From: Marvania coccoides
Taxonomy: Eukaryota; Chlorophyta; Trebouxiophyceae; Chlorellales; Chlorellaceae
Direction of reading: 5' to 3'
Length of the DNA stretch: 64,000 nt
NCBI GenBank assembly: GCA_963854735.1
Contig: OY978100.1
Coordinates: forward strand, 1,550,001-1,614,000
The notes under the pieces are model-generated. The model did not search any database and was not told where the DNA came from. It was given only the letters and a program-made list of their open reading frames with translations. Each line of letters opens with the position of its first letter. The first letter of the stretch is position 1. The translations under genes were made by a program, and so were the position numbers. This document shows positions 43,001-53,508 of the stretch, one piece after another.

Positions 43001-44456
43001 TTAAGTTTTCTCAGGATGAGTCATCCGCGGATTGCTGCCTCTGCTCTCCACGTGCAGCAACATCTTCTGCTTGCTGTCGAGAGAAATACCGCTGGGGATC
43101 GTAGCCGAAAAAGTTCCTGGCGCCGCTGCTGCCTCTGCTGGAGGACCGCCGTTCCCCACCCCTCCAGGCTCCCGCTTCACCCCAACGCCCAGACTGTTCA
43201 TGGGGGAGACGCCCAGTGGAGGCATAGCTGCCCCGCCGCTGCCACCGCTGCCGACGGCTGGCCGCCTTGCAGGAGCGCTGAACAAGTCGTCTTCCTCCAG
43301 AGAAGTCAGCCGAATCGGCTGCGGTGGCGGTGGGGGGTCCGCGTGCCGCCGCGCCGGCGGCGCAGCCGCCGTAGCAGCGTGCGTAGCACCTCCGCTGTCC
43401 CTGGCGCTACCATAGGAGCCATTCGAGTGCCAGTCCTCATCGCTGGGCCCACGAGACTTCGCCTTTGCGCTTCCCGCCGCTTCCTCCCCGCCCCCTCCCC
43501 CTTTTACCACCAAAGCAGCGGCTGCCCCAGGGGGCAGCCGCTGCTTTGCCTCCGCCGCCGCTGCCTTCTTCAGCCCGCTGGCTTCTGCGGCCTCCCCAGG
43601 CAATGTCAGCGTCAGCGCCTTGCTGTGGCGGGAGAACCACTCCCCCAGCGCCGCCATGCCCTTGCGCAGCTCCTCTCGGCCCTCATCCTCGGACTCGGAA
43701 CCGCTGCTGCTGCTGGAGTCCTCAGAGTCGTCGCTGGAAGCCTCCTCCTGGCGCGCCCCACAGCCGCTGCCGCCCGCAGCGGTGCCCAGCCGCGACCGCT
43801 TCGGCGCAGGCTTGCTCAGCCCTCCGTCAGAGTCGGCAGCGTCGCCGGCGTCTGAGCCTGCCGGCGTGCCGCCAGAGGGGGCACTGCTGCCTGCCAGCTT
43901 CACCGCGCCGCCGCCGTTGCTGCTCTTCTTCTGCACCTTTTTCACGCCGCCACCGCCTGGGGCGGCGGCTCCCGCAGAAGCGGCGGCGGCAGCAGCGGAC
44001 TTGGCGGAGCCACGGGGGGCCCACCCGCCGCCGCTGCCCTTTACGTACCTCCAGTTCTGGAGAAATGCGGGGAGGGGAAGGGTGAAATGGAAGGTTCAGA
44101 CGCTGGAGAGTATGCTGATGTATTTTTGGTGAGAAAAGCGGTCGTGTTCTCACCTTAGCGGCAAGGCCGACGCGGCTGAGACGAGAGCTGCGCTTGTCCA
44201 GCCACTCCACGTGCTCGTCGCGGCGGTGCAGCGCCGGAAACCGCAGCCTGATCTCGTTGTTGCTCTCGCCCTCGTAATAAACCTGGTACCACAGGTTTTT
44301 CCCCGCAGGAATTTCGACCATCACTCTGGTGTCATCATCATCCTCGCGCTTGAACACCGGGCAGTCCAAGCGCTCGCCGCTCGTGGCAGGGCCCGCAAAA
44401 CTGGTCGTTGTGTTGACCTTCCCCTTGGTGTTGTCGCCTTTGGCGGGCGAAGCCAT
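43001..44456 (-). CDS. Nuclear-looking protein with a Tudor-like N-terminal domain and Ser/acidic tail
   Basis: Exons 44456-44154 and 44056-43001 (phase 0) give 452 aa if the second exon runs to its stop. The first 115 residues are compact and rich in aromatic and charged residues: VMVEIPAGKNLWYQVYYEGE, IRLRFPALHRRDEHVEWLDK, then SSRLSRVGLAAKNWRYVKGS. The pattern of a Trp/Tyr barrel ending in an EWLDKRSSRL helix resembles Tudor/MBT-type readers; this is an inference from layout, not a recognised family. The rest is low-complexity: Gly/Ala/Ser with acidic clusters, KPAPKRSRLG as a possible nuclear signal, and a motif SLEEDDLFSAPARRP. The last exon may be longer, with another exon near 42313-42549, but phases did not match. 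The start is 169 bases from the divergent GT14 gene. Confidence 0.6.
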
Positions 44457-44625
44457 GTTTTCCCTCGCTTTTTTCAACTCATCGACAATTTTAAATCTCT
44501 TTTTTACTTCTCAGCGGAGTCCTACACTTACAAAATTTACTAGCCTCTGTTATTGTATTATACAAATAAAATTATACTGGAAATAGCTGGAAATAGAAAG
44601 AGAGTGGGGCTGGCAGGTGCACAGC
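44457..44625. promoter_or_regulatory. Likely bidirectional promoter, Tudor-like gene / GT14 gene
   Basis: 169 bases separate the divergent start codons. AT-rich in the middle; no specific element recognised. Confidence 0.45.
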
Positions 44626-46419
44626 ATGACAGCTTTACAAGCTCACACCCCCCACCCCACCCCCAAGACGAAGCAAATTCTAATCTTAATGGCGCGCCAA
44701 GGTCGCTTTCCAAGCTTGGAGGGCCTCCAAGGCCGAAGGCGTCGGCATGGCGTCCTGCTGGTCTCTCTGTTCATTGGCGGCACTGTTGGCGTTTTACTGA
44801 GCAAATGGCTCACCTGCCTGCCTCTTCCCTTGAAACTAAGCAGCAGAGACGACAGCTCGGAAGACCCGCTTCCGCGCGTTGCTCTGCTCTTTCTAAGCAG
44901 AGGCCCATTCCCTCACGAGGCTCTGTGGCATTCATGGCTGGACGCTGCTAGCAGCTTGCTGCCCAGGGAGGTGCTCCAACGCTGCAAGCGAACGCGCTAC
45001 ATGAGAGATCCCAACGCCGTCGTGGCGCCATGCTCCGCCGCAGGCTTCCATCGGCTGTTTTCCATTTATTTGCACGCCCCACCGAGTTTTTCAGAGGGTT
45101 ACCCTGCCGGCTCTCTATGGTCCACCGCGCTCATAAAAGAGCGGGTAGAGACCGGGTGGGGGGAGCACTCGCTTGTGGCGGCCACGAAAGCGCTGATTGT
45201 TGCAGCCTTTGCGGACCAGCTGAACCAACGGTGAGAAAAGAAGGGAAAAAAATGAGGATTGTTTCATATGCCCAACATACTCCGAGGATAATTAAGCTCG
45301 TCCTATTTCTGATAATTGTTGTATGGGGGGTTGCAGTGCGACGCAGACATGGACTAGGTTGATTATATATATATATATATCCCCCCCTTCTTTTTGCAGG
45401 TTTATACTTCTGAGCGAGAGTGACATCCCTCTCTACGGCCCAGCGACGTTTTACCTGCAGCTCATGGCGGAAACGCGCTCAAGATTGAACGCATGCCCGC
45501 CCCAAAACAAGGACCAATACATGCCTCACCGCTGGACGGAAGCTATGACGACCCCCAATATGAACATATCTCACTGGTGAGAAGGACTTGTAATTCTTAT
45601 TTAAACAATGCTTTGCACGAACTTAAAAAAGACAGCTTCTCTTCTTTGAGCTTAATAATTCTCGGGGTACAATTGAAATATGAAAAGACAGCATTACTCA
45701 TTAACCTTTAAATGTGGTTAAAATAATAATAAGAAATTTATCCTCGGTGTATATTGGGCATACGAAAAAAAGTGTGGCTTTGAAATGCAGGAGGAAGTCG
45801 TCGCAGTGGTTCACGCTGCAGCGACGGCATGCCCAGCTAGTCGTTGAGGACACCGAGGTGTTCGACAGTTTCCAAAAACACTGCAGATACACCAAGGAGG
45901 AGGGCTACGTTCGCGATTGCTTCAGCGACGAGGTACAAGCAATACGTTTAAAGGGCAGCACTACTCATTCCTGTATAATAAAACAGAATCGACGCTTTTC
46001 CCCTTGGTTTCTCTTTGCAGCATTACATTCCGACGCTGTTTGCGGTCAAGGGGCTTCAGGGTGACGAAATGGACTGCGCCAGCTGGGGAGTGGCTGCCAT
46101 CGACTGGGGCAATGGCGGGGCACATCCAAGAGCGTACCGCCCAGAGGATATTACGCCAGGGCTGATCGCTCACCTGAGGAGAACGCCGGAAGAGGCCACA
46201 AAAGCACAAAGAAGCGCCTCAAAGCTTCTTTTGACGTGTGCTACGCCACTGACATGCAGTGACGTTGTAGCTGCAGCTGCAGCTAAATACGAGCCCCTGG
46301 GCAGTGTCCCCCTGACCGCTCGCAAATTCCCGCCGGAGACAGTGGAGGCGGTGCTGTCGGTGTTCTCAGCGTGTGCTGAAGGGCTGGAGCTCTTGAGCGG
46401 GCGACCATGCAAAAATTAA
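44626..46419 (+). CDS. Glycosyltransferase family 14 (core-2/I-branching, DUF266 type) protein
   Basis: Exons 44626-45230, 45400-45576, 45791-45932 and 46021-46419 give 440 aa. A second in-frame ATG at 44689 would shorten it by 21 residues and has a better context. A basic N-terminus precedes one membrane helix (HGVLLVSLFIGGTVGVLL), a Golgi type II topology. Landmarks of the plant DUF266/Branch family are RVALLFLSRGPFPHEALWHS, FILLSESDIPLYGPATFYLQ, NMNISHWRKSSQWFTLQRRH, then CFSDEHYIPTLFAVKG and SWGVAAIDWGNGGAHPRAY. These enzymes add GlcNAc or glucuronic acid to glycans such as arabinogalactan proteins; donor and acceptor are unknown here. Two introns carry dispersed repeat copies in opposite orientation. 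TGTAA lies 21 bases past the stop. Confidence 0.85.
45262..45300 (-). repeat. Dispersed repeat, copy D (core), in the first GT14 intron
   Basis: Reverse complement reads GAGCTTAATTATCCTCGGAG continuing into TATGTTGGGCATATGAAA; inverted relative to the copy in the next intron. Confidence 0.75.
45363..45380 (+). repeat. (AT)n dinucleotide repeat
   Basis: About nine AT units just before the acceptor pyrimidine tract of the first GT14 intron. Confidence 0.8.
45737..45772 (+). repeat. Dispersed repeat, copy E (core), in the second GT14 intron
   Basis: TTTATCCTCGGTGTATATTG continuing into GGCATACGAAAAAAAG, the same core as copies A to D. Confidence 0.75.
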
Positions 46420-46905
46420 AAATGAATATCGTTATTGCATGTAAAGCTCTCTAAATTAAGAAACGCAACATCTGTTATATTTATCGATCGTTGGCAGAAG
46501 ACGGAACTCTAAAAGAAGTGCCCCTGGAAGGTGCGGCGGCGGCAGAGCGGCTCTGGGAGTTCTCAAGAATAAAGTTTCAAAAGAGAAGGGATTTTTTTTG
46601 CTATTCTGCAATACGACGGGGCCAAATTTACGCGATGCAGGATCCAAAGATAGCAGCTGAAACACGATGCTGCTGTTATTTTCAAAATAAAAATAAAAAC
46701 TAATCTCGAAAATTGCACCAATTCCTGGCATATGACTAGCTCTTCATACGAAAATGAAGTTGCCGCATTTTTACATATTTTTATAGTAAGAATTAAGCAA
46801 AGGAGGAAGGCGTTCGGTTGAAATAATTAATTTGAATTTGTTTAAGAGTTTTTTATCACAAATCATCTATTATTTGCTATCAAATTATAAAACATTGCCA
46901 GAAAG
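46420..46905. other. Intergenic, 486 bp
   Basis: Contains TGTAA at 46440-46444. A coding-looking patch at 46500-46650 follows an acceptor-like ggcag (EVPLEGAAAAERLWEFSRIK), but I could not connect it to a gene; possibly a stray or alternative exon. Confidence 0.35.
46440..46444 (+). terminator. TGTAA polyadenylation signal
   Basis: Lies 21 bases past the GT14 stop codon. Confidence 0.5.
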
Positions 46906-47783
46906 ATGGGAGGTGCCGAGCTGGCCAAGATCAAGCTGACGTGTTTCCGCAAAGACGTCTACGAGCCATCAGATGTGAGAAGACCCTCACGCTCCTCTGG
47001 CCCACGCCTGCATCGCTACCTCACGCATCAATAATCACACTTGTAGGACAGCTTCCTTCTCGCCGACACCCTCCTCTCCCTGTCCCAGTCTTGGGCAGCA
47101 GGCTGGCCCCGACTGTAAGCTCCGCCTCTCGCCTCTTCTCTCTTTGCTCCCTTCCCCTCTCTCATGCCCATTCCGTGTTTCCACGCACAAAAACATCCCC
47201 CTGCAGCGCTGTGGAGGTTGGCAGCGGCAGCGGCTACGTCATCACTTCCCTAGCCATCATTCTTCAGCAACGCTCCCCCGCCACCCACCACCACTTACTC
47301 GCGACAGATCTCAACCCCTCTGCAGCCGCAGCCACCGTAGCCACGCTGCAGTCCCACGGCGTGGCCCACCGCGTGGACGTCCTCCTCACAGACCTCGTTG
47401 CTGGGCTGCTGCCACGCCAAGGCACGGTTGACCTGTTGTTGTTTAACCCGCCCTATGTGCCAACGCCAGATGAAGAAGTAGAGCGAGGAGGAATCGCTGC
47501 AGCATGGGCAGGGGGCTACCGTGGGCGCCGGGTCCTGGACCGCCTCCTCCCGGCCCTGCCACAGCTGCTGTCTCCCACCGGCCACGTGCTGATAGTGGCA
47601 GTGCCAGACAACGACCCAGCAGAGCTGCTGGAGGTCATGGCAGGGATGGGGTTCGAGGGGAAAGTGGCGGCGCAGAGGGCGGCGGACGAAGAGCTGCTGC
47701 AGGTGCTCCATTTCTGGCGAAAAAAAGCCTGGGACGGAAGGAGCGGCGGCAACATGAGCTTTGTTCCTTCCCCCTCTCTATGA
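46906..47783 (+). CDS. N6AMT1/MTQ2-type protein glutamine (eRF1) methyltransferase
   Basis: Exons 46906-46974, 47047-47114 and 47207-47783 give 237 aa. It begins MGGAELAKIKLTCFRKDVYE and continues PSDDSFLLADTLLSL, the typical VYEPxEDSFLL start. SAM motif I is LAVEVGSGSGYVITSLAIIL, and the catalytic NPPY motif is in LLLFNPPYVPTPDEEVERGG. The block AAWAGGYRGRRVLDRLLPAL also fits. With the small partner TRM112 this enzyme methylates the Gln of the GGQ loop of eRF1, tuning translation termination. Length is typical of the eukaryotic protein (about 215-240 aa). The first two introns are under 100 bases. Confidence 0.9.
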
Positions 47784-48138
47784 ATGAACAGTTGACGGTC
47801 TGGGGGGTCTATTAATTATAGCAGAGATGGCTCTTACAACACACACATATACACCTATTGCAGATACAGAAGCCAGGTAGTAGTCATAATTAGTATACAT
47901 GGCTAAAACGGCCTTTTTGCAACACAATGGTGGAAAAAAAATCCACATCGCATTCCCAAAGCGCCGTAATGAAAGCAATAATCAAACAGTTTAAATCATA
48001 AAACGGCCTGCCTGAGGGGGATAAGCCCTCAATTTCAAATTTTTCTCCTGAGCTCCGAGCTCAGTCGAGTCGACGGTAAAAGTGGAGGGACATGAAAGGA
48101 AAACTCATTCTTGGCTTCATTCATTCTTTCTTTTTGTT
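47784..48138. other. Intergenic between convergent genes, 355 bp
   Basis: AT-rich 3' flank of N6AMT1 and the sigma factor gene. Nothing recognised. Confidence 0.4.
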
Positions 48139-50258
48139 TTAGTTGTACTGCTGCTCGAATTCGTAGTCGTAGAAGAGATCATTGGCGATGGCAGAGTCTG
48201 TGCCTCGGCGATACGGCGGCCGCCCAGGGGCTCCCTTCTCCGAGGGCCCAGCCAGCATGCGGTCCACCATGGGCTGGGTGAGGGGCTCCCCCGCCCGCAG
48301 CCGCTGCACGATGTTCTTGCGCCACCCCCTGCGCAGGTGGCGCACCGCGTCGGCCTCAATCTGGCGGATCCTCTCCCGGCTCAGGCCCTGAATGGCGCCC
48401 AGCTCCTGAAGCCCCAGCCCCGGTTCCTCGTCGGTTTCGCTGCTCCAGAACAGCGCCCCCACGGGCTCCGCCAGGGGGCCCTCCCCCTCTGCCGCCATCG
48501 ACTGCAGCAGCTCCTGGAGCACTGCCGACGGCATTGGGCCTAGCCCGTACCGCAGCCGGATGACGTTCCGCTCGCGGCAGTCCAGCGTGCTCAGCAGCAG
48601 CGTCAGCGTCTCCCGCAGGTATTCGGTGCGCTCCTCGTCTTCCAGGGACCGCGGGCGGACACCAAACATGGTGTCCTCATCCTCAGTGGTCCACACGTCT
48701 TCGTACGCTGCGGAGTCCTTGCCCAGGTCTTTAACCGCCGAGCTCCCGGTCGCCGTCATCTCCTCCACGGTCTTGGCCGGCCTGGCGAAGCGCAGCAGCG
48801 CCTGCATCCGCGCCGGCGGCATCCGCAGCGCAGATGCCACCTCCCGGTCGGTGGGCTCCGCCTCCCGCCCCGGCTGCGTCGCCAGCTGCTCCCGCATCTT
48901 CCGGATGCGCATCACCTCCTCGTACACGTGCGACGGCAGCCGCACGTCCCTGCTGTGGTCGGAGATCGCTCGGGTCATGCTCTGGCGAATCCACCAGTGG
49001 GCGTAGGTAGAAAGTTTGAAGCCCTTGGAGGCGTCGTACTTGTCGATGGCGCGGCGCAGGCCCACGATGCCCTCAGAGATGAGGTCGCACGGCTCCAGGC
49101 CGCTGCCGACGTAGCGCCGAGAGATGCTCAGCACCAGCCGCATGTTGAAATCCACCATCAGGCTGCGGGCGTCCTCCGCCAGCAGCACCGCTTGCGCGGC
49201 GGCGGCGGCGGAGGGCAGCCCCGCGGCGGCGGCCACGTCGGCGAGGGGCGGCCGGGTGCCGGCGGCGCGCGCCAGGCCGGCCGCTGCCTCCCTCACGGCG
49301 TTGCCACGCGCGATGACCAGCGCCAGCCGGGTTTCCTGCTTGCGGGTGAGCACGGGGGTGTCGCCTAGGCTGGCCAGCAGCATGCTGATCATTGATGCCG
49401 GGACACCAGAGCCACTGCGAGCGTACCCCGGCGAGGTGCTTCAAAATTGAATTTGTAAGGAGAGGGGGAGGGGTGAGTCAAACGCTATAGGCAGCAGTGA
49501 CAGTATTTTCTCAGAAGTGGATGCCAAATAGTTTGTGAAAATTGAATTTAAAAGAGGGAGAAGCGTAGCCAGATATTAATTAAGATATTATATAAAAAAG
49601 ATGCAGAATCTCACCCTTTGAAGCGCTTTGCGCTGCGGTGGCGCCGCAGCCAGGACCTGATGCTGGTCAGATAGGCGGCGTCTTCTGCGAGCTCGGGCGT
49701 GGCTGCTGTACTGCTGCTGTCGGTCGTCAGGTCGTTGGGCAAGGGAGAGCTCAGGGCCTCCAGCCGTGCCATTGCGTTCACTGCTGCTGCTGTAGATGCC
49801 TGGGTGACCCTGCCGTGCTTGGGCCTGGGCTGTCGCGTGGAGTGCACCACCTCGATGGCTTTTGAAGCACCACCATTTGTTGAAGTAGAAGTGGACGCCC
49901 CAAGTGAAGACTTTCGACGCGCCAGCTTGGGTTCTGGGGCCTCAGGCGCGGCGTGGGAGGTCGTACCAGCCTCTGAAAGAGCGTCGGCGAGAGGGGATGA
50001 AAGTGTGGCCAAGGCAGCTTCTTGAAAATCGTATCTGTAAGCCGCGGCCAGACGTTTCTCTTGCTCAGCGCGGTCGCTCAGGGGCGCCTCCCTCTCTTTA
50101 ATGATGGAAGGGGCTTCGAGAACCGCAGCTGCGAGGCGCTGCTTCGCTGACCCCCTGGAAGAGGACGATGCCCCAGTTGAACGCGATGGTGTGGGCCGCG
50201 AAGATCCTAGCGAGCAAAAGACCGCACCACGCGGCCGAGAGAGGCTCATTGCCGCCAT
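48139..50258 (-). CDS. Plastid RNA polymerase sigma-70 factor
   Basis: Exons 50258-49615 and 49438-48139 (phase 2 join) give 647 aa. The first exon starts MAAMSLSRPRGAVFCSLGSS, Ser/Arg-rich and acid-poor, a plastid transit peptide, followed by a long unconserved region. Sigma regions: 1.2/2.1 FNMRLVLSISRRYVGSGLEP, 2.2-2.4 LISEGIVGLRRAIDKYDASK and STYAHWWIRQSMTRAISDHS, region 3 LPSHVYEEVMRIRKMRE, and region 4 STLDCRERNVIRLRYGL with the helix-turn-helix GLSRERIRQIEADAVRHLRR. About 40 extra residues, Glu/Gly-rich, separate the two halves of region 4, and about 60 follow it. The protein directs the bacterial-type plastid polymerase to promoters. Green algae usually have one such gene. The acceptor of the intron is AAG, slightly weak. 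Confidence 0.9.
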
Positions 50259-50595
50259 TGCGCGGTTAGATTCGCCAAAGGGTGTACAGCTTTGGGTTTA
50301 AATCGTCGGCGACAAGGTGTGGTGGTGAGACTTCCAAAATGCTGGGAAACCCTTTCTGAGAAGCAGTTGAATATGTATTGAGCAGCGTGTTGAAAAAATT
50401 GGAAAATAATAGCGTGTGAGAGAGAAAATTTGGGTGATTTCTTTCTCATCTCAAATTTCTCTATCTCTCTAAAAACGCGCGTTATTTTCCCCAAAACGCC
50501 AAAATGGCGGCGAAGCGAAAATGTAATTTGTTTGAAAATTATATAATACAATTCACTCCGCTCACCGTCCCAGCTCTTCACGGGACGGCCGCATA
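50259..50595. promoter_or_regulatory. Likely bidirectional promoter, sigma factor / acetolactate synthase
   Basis: 337 bases separate the divergent start codons of two plastid-targeted proteins. No specific element recognised. Confidence 0.5.
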
Positions 50596-52938
50596 ATGCA
50601 AGCTCAAATCGATAGAAACAGCTGTGGGGGCCTGCCCCGGCAGCTAGCACCACATGTGAGCGTCGCTACATACATTTTAAGGCTTGGAGTTGTTTTTCGC
50701 CCCTGCAGTTGGCCGTTAACCTCGGGTCCTCGTTTTCTTGCAGACCGCATTAAATAGGCCTGTCGGAACGAAGCGTCAAAACCAGAGCAGGTGGGTCGCC
50801 AGGCATGCGCAGTGCGGAATTAACTGATGCCTGGGAGCGTAGCGCCGCCGGTTCTCTCGTTTCTCTGGACGCCACATCCAACACAAAAGATGTGCTTGCA
50901 GGATTCTCTCGCGACAGCCTTGCGTGCGGCCGCAAGCTACCCTGGCACGGAGCTCTAGCTCTCGCGCAAGCGATGAAGAGGTGGGGTTTTGCGCCATTCC
51001 AACCTCGGGTTTGCTCCTAAACAAAATAGGTTCTCATTTTTTTCTTCGCCCACTGGAGGCCTCACATTCCCCTCGGTTTCTCTTCTCTCACAGCTCGAGG
51101 CCGCCCGCGCCTACGCCGCCTCTGCCCTGGCCTCCGAGCCGCCCGCGGAGTGGGTGGACCGGTTCAACGGCGCCCCCCGCAAGGGCTGCGACATTCTGGT
51201 GCAAGCGCTGGAGCGCGAAAACGTCGACACTCTGTTCGCCTACCCCGGCGGCGCCTCCATGGAGATCCACCAAGCGCTCACCCGATCCAATACCGTGCGC
51301 AACATCCTGTGCCGCCACGAACAGGGCGAGATCTTCGCTGCTGAGGGCTACGCCAAAGTCACCGGCCGCGTCGGCGTATGCATCGCCACCTCTGGGCCTG
51401 GAGCCACCAACCTGGTCACAGGGCTGGCGGACGCATTGTTGGACTCCGTGCCGCTGGTGGCCATCACCGGGCAGGTGCCTCGCAAGCTGATCGGCACCGA
51501 TGGATTCCAGGAGACGCCCATCGTGGAGGTGACCCGGCAGATCACCAAGCACAACTACCTGGTAATGGACGTCAACGATATCCCGCGCGTCATCAAAGAG
51601 GCCTTCTACCTGGCCCGCACCGGCCGCCCCGGCCCCGTTCTGGTGGACGTCCCCAAAGACGTGCAGCAGTCGCTGGCCACCCCCGACTGGGACGTGTCTA
51701 TGAACCTGAGCGGCTACATGTCGCGCCTGCCCGCGCCCCCCGCGGTTTCTCAGATGGAGCGCGTGGCGGAGGCCATCCGCGGCGCCAAGCGGCCTGTGCT
51801 TTACGTCGGCGGCGGCTGCGTGGACGCCGCAGAAGAGGTGAAGGAACTGGTGCGCCTGACGGGCATCCCGGTGGCGCAGACCCTCATGGGGCTGGGGTCC
51901 TTCCCTGAGCAGGACCCGCTGGCGCTGCAGATGCTGGGCATGCACGGCACCGTGTTTGCAAACTACGCTGTCAACGAAGCGGACCTGCTGCTGGCGCTCG
52001 GCGTGCGGTTTGACGACCGCGTGACGGGGAAGCTGGAGGCGTTCGCGGCGCGCTCGCGCATCGTGCACATCGACATCGACCCCGCTGAGATCTCTAAGAA
52101 CAAGGAGGCGCACTTGCCGGTGTGCTCAGACGTGCGACCTGCGCTGGCCACGCTCAACCAGCTGCTCGCCAAGGAGCCCCCCGCCCCGGGGTACATCGAC
52201 GAGTGGGTGAAGGAGGTGCAGGACGTGCGGACAGAGCATCCCGAGCAGTACCCTCAGCGGGACGACTTCATCATGCCGCAGTGGGCCATCCAGCAGCTGT
52301 ACGAGGAGACCGACGGCGACGCCGTGATCACTACTGGCGTGGGGCAGCACCAGATGTGGGCGGCGCAGTACTACAAGTTCAAGGAGCCGCGACGATGGGT
52401 GACATCGGGCGGGCTCGGCAGCATGGGCTTCGGGCTGCCGTCCGCGCTGGGCGCGGCGGCGGCGTTCGATGGCCTGAACGGCCGCCCCAAGAAGGTGGTG
52501 GTGGACATTGACGGCGACGGCTCGTTCCTGATGAACTGCCAGGAGCTGGCGACGGCGAAGGTGGAGGGGCTGGAGACCAAGTGCTTCATCCTCAACAACC
52601 AGCACCTGGGGATGGTGGTGCAGTGGGAGGACCGGTTCTACAAGGCCAACCGGGCGCACACCTACCTGGGAAAGCGCGAGGCTGAGTACCACGTGACGCA
52701 GGACGTGAAAGACATTTACCCCGACTTTGTGAAGATGGCGGAGGCGTTTGGGGTGCCGGCCAAGCGCGTGAGGCACCCCTCCGAGCTGCGGGCGGCCATT
52801 CGGGAAATGGTTGACACGCCTGGTCCGTTCCTGTTGGACGTGATGGTGCCGCACATTCAGCACGTGCTGCCCATGATCCCGGGAGGTGGCACCTTCAAGG
52901 ACACGATCAGCAACGGCGACGGCACGGACGAGTACTGA
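50596..52938 (+). CDS. ALS: Acetolactate synthase (acetohydroxyacid synthase) catalytic subunit, plastid
   Basis: Exons 50596-50655, 50744-50790, 50902-50980 and 51094-52938 give 676 aa. The first three short exons encode an Arg/Ser/Gln-rich transit peptide ([20 protein letters not shown] and onward). The catalytic Glu is in [20 protein letters not shown]. ThDP/Mg binding is in [20 protein letters not shown] and [20 protein letters not shown] contacts are in [20 protein letters not shown]. The enzyme condenses two pyruvates, or pyruvate and 2-oxobutyrate, in the first step of valine, leucine and isoleucine synthesis, and is the target of sulfonylureas and imidazolinones. Pro197 and Trp574 equivalents are kept (GQVPRK, VQWED); Ala205 and Ser653 equivalents are Gly (GTDGFQ, IPGGG). 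Confidence 0.95.
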
Positions 52939-53508
52939 AAAGCAAAAGTAGCAGCGTAGCAGCTGACGTCACAGCAGATTGATTATATATATTTAGTAGT
53001 ACAGTGAAATAGCAGCAATATATACGAATACGGCGTGGCAGAGTTTTTGAGACGTGAGCAGCACCTTTTTGAGTGGTTTGAGAGTGTCGGTTGCGAAAAT
53101 TGGATGGCTTGTTCAGTGAAACAACAAGAGCGAATTCTTTTACATCATGATTGTGTGCAATAGAAGTAGTACCACCCTTGTAGAATGATATCATGACAAG
53201 AGAAAAGAAAAGTGGGAAGTGCGTAGAAAGAAACAAGGAAAGAAAAAACGAAAAGCCGCGGAGCTGCCTCATGGTTGGAATTCTTAAGAAAAAGCGTCGC
53301 AGAAGGTAACGTTGTAACAGCAGAATTATATACACATAGGGAGCTGCATATCCCGCCTCCCCCTGGCCCTCCAAATCATTTGCCCCGCTAAAATTTCAAT
53401 GTTGAGAAAACATGGACAAGTCAAAGGCAAATTCCACCCTGCTGCCCTCTTTCTGATCACACTTTTTCATCTGCAACAGATTTAAAGAGGGAAAAAATTA
53501 ATGTAATG
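52939..53508. other. Intergenic between convergent genes, 570 bp
   Basis: AT-rich 3' flank of acetolactate synthase and the E2 gene. TGTAA near 53312, distant from the stop. Nothing else recognised. Confidence 0.4.

Noticed and set aside
43001..43945. Plus-strand open frames opposite the Tudor-like gene
   Set aside because: They are Arg/Pro/Ala-rich shadows of the GC-rich minus-strand exon.
46491..46703. Coding-looking patch after the GT14 stop
   Set aside because: GT14 already has a complete C-terminus and a TGTAA; no in-phase link was found.
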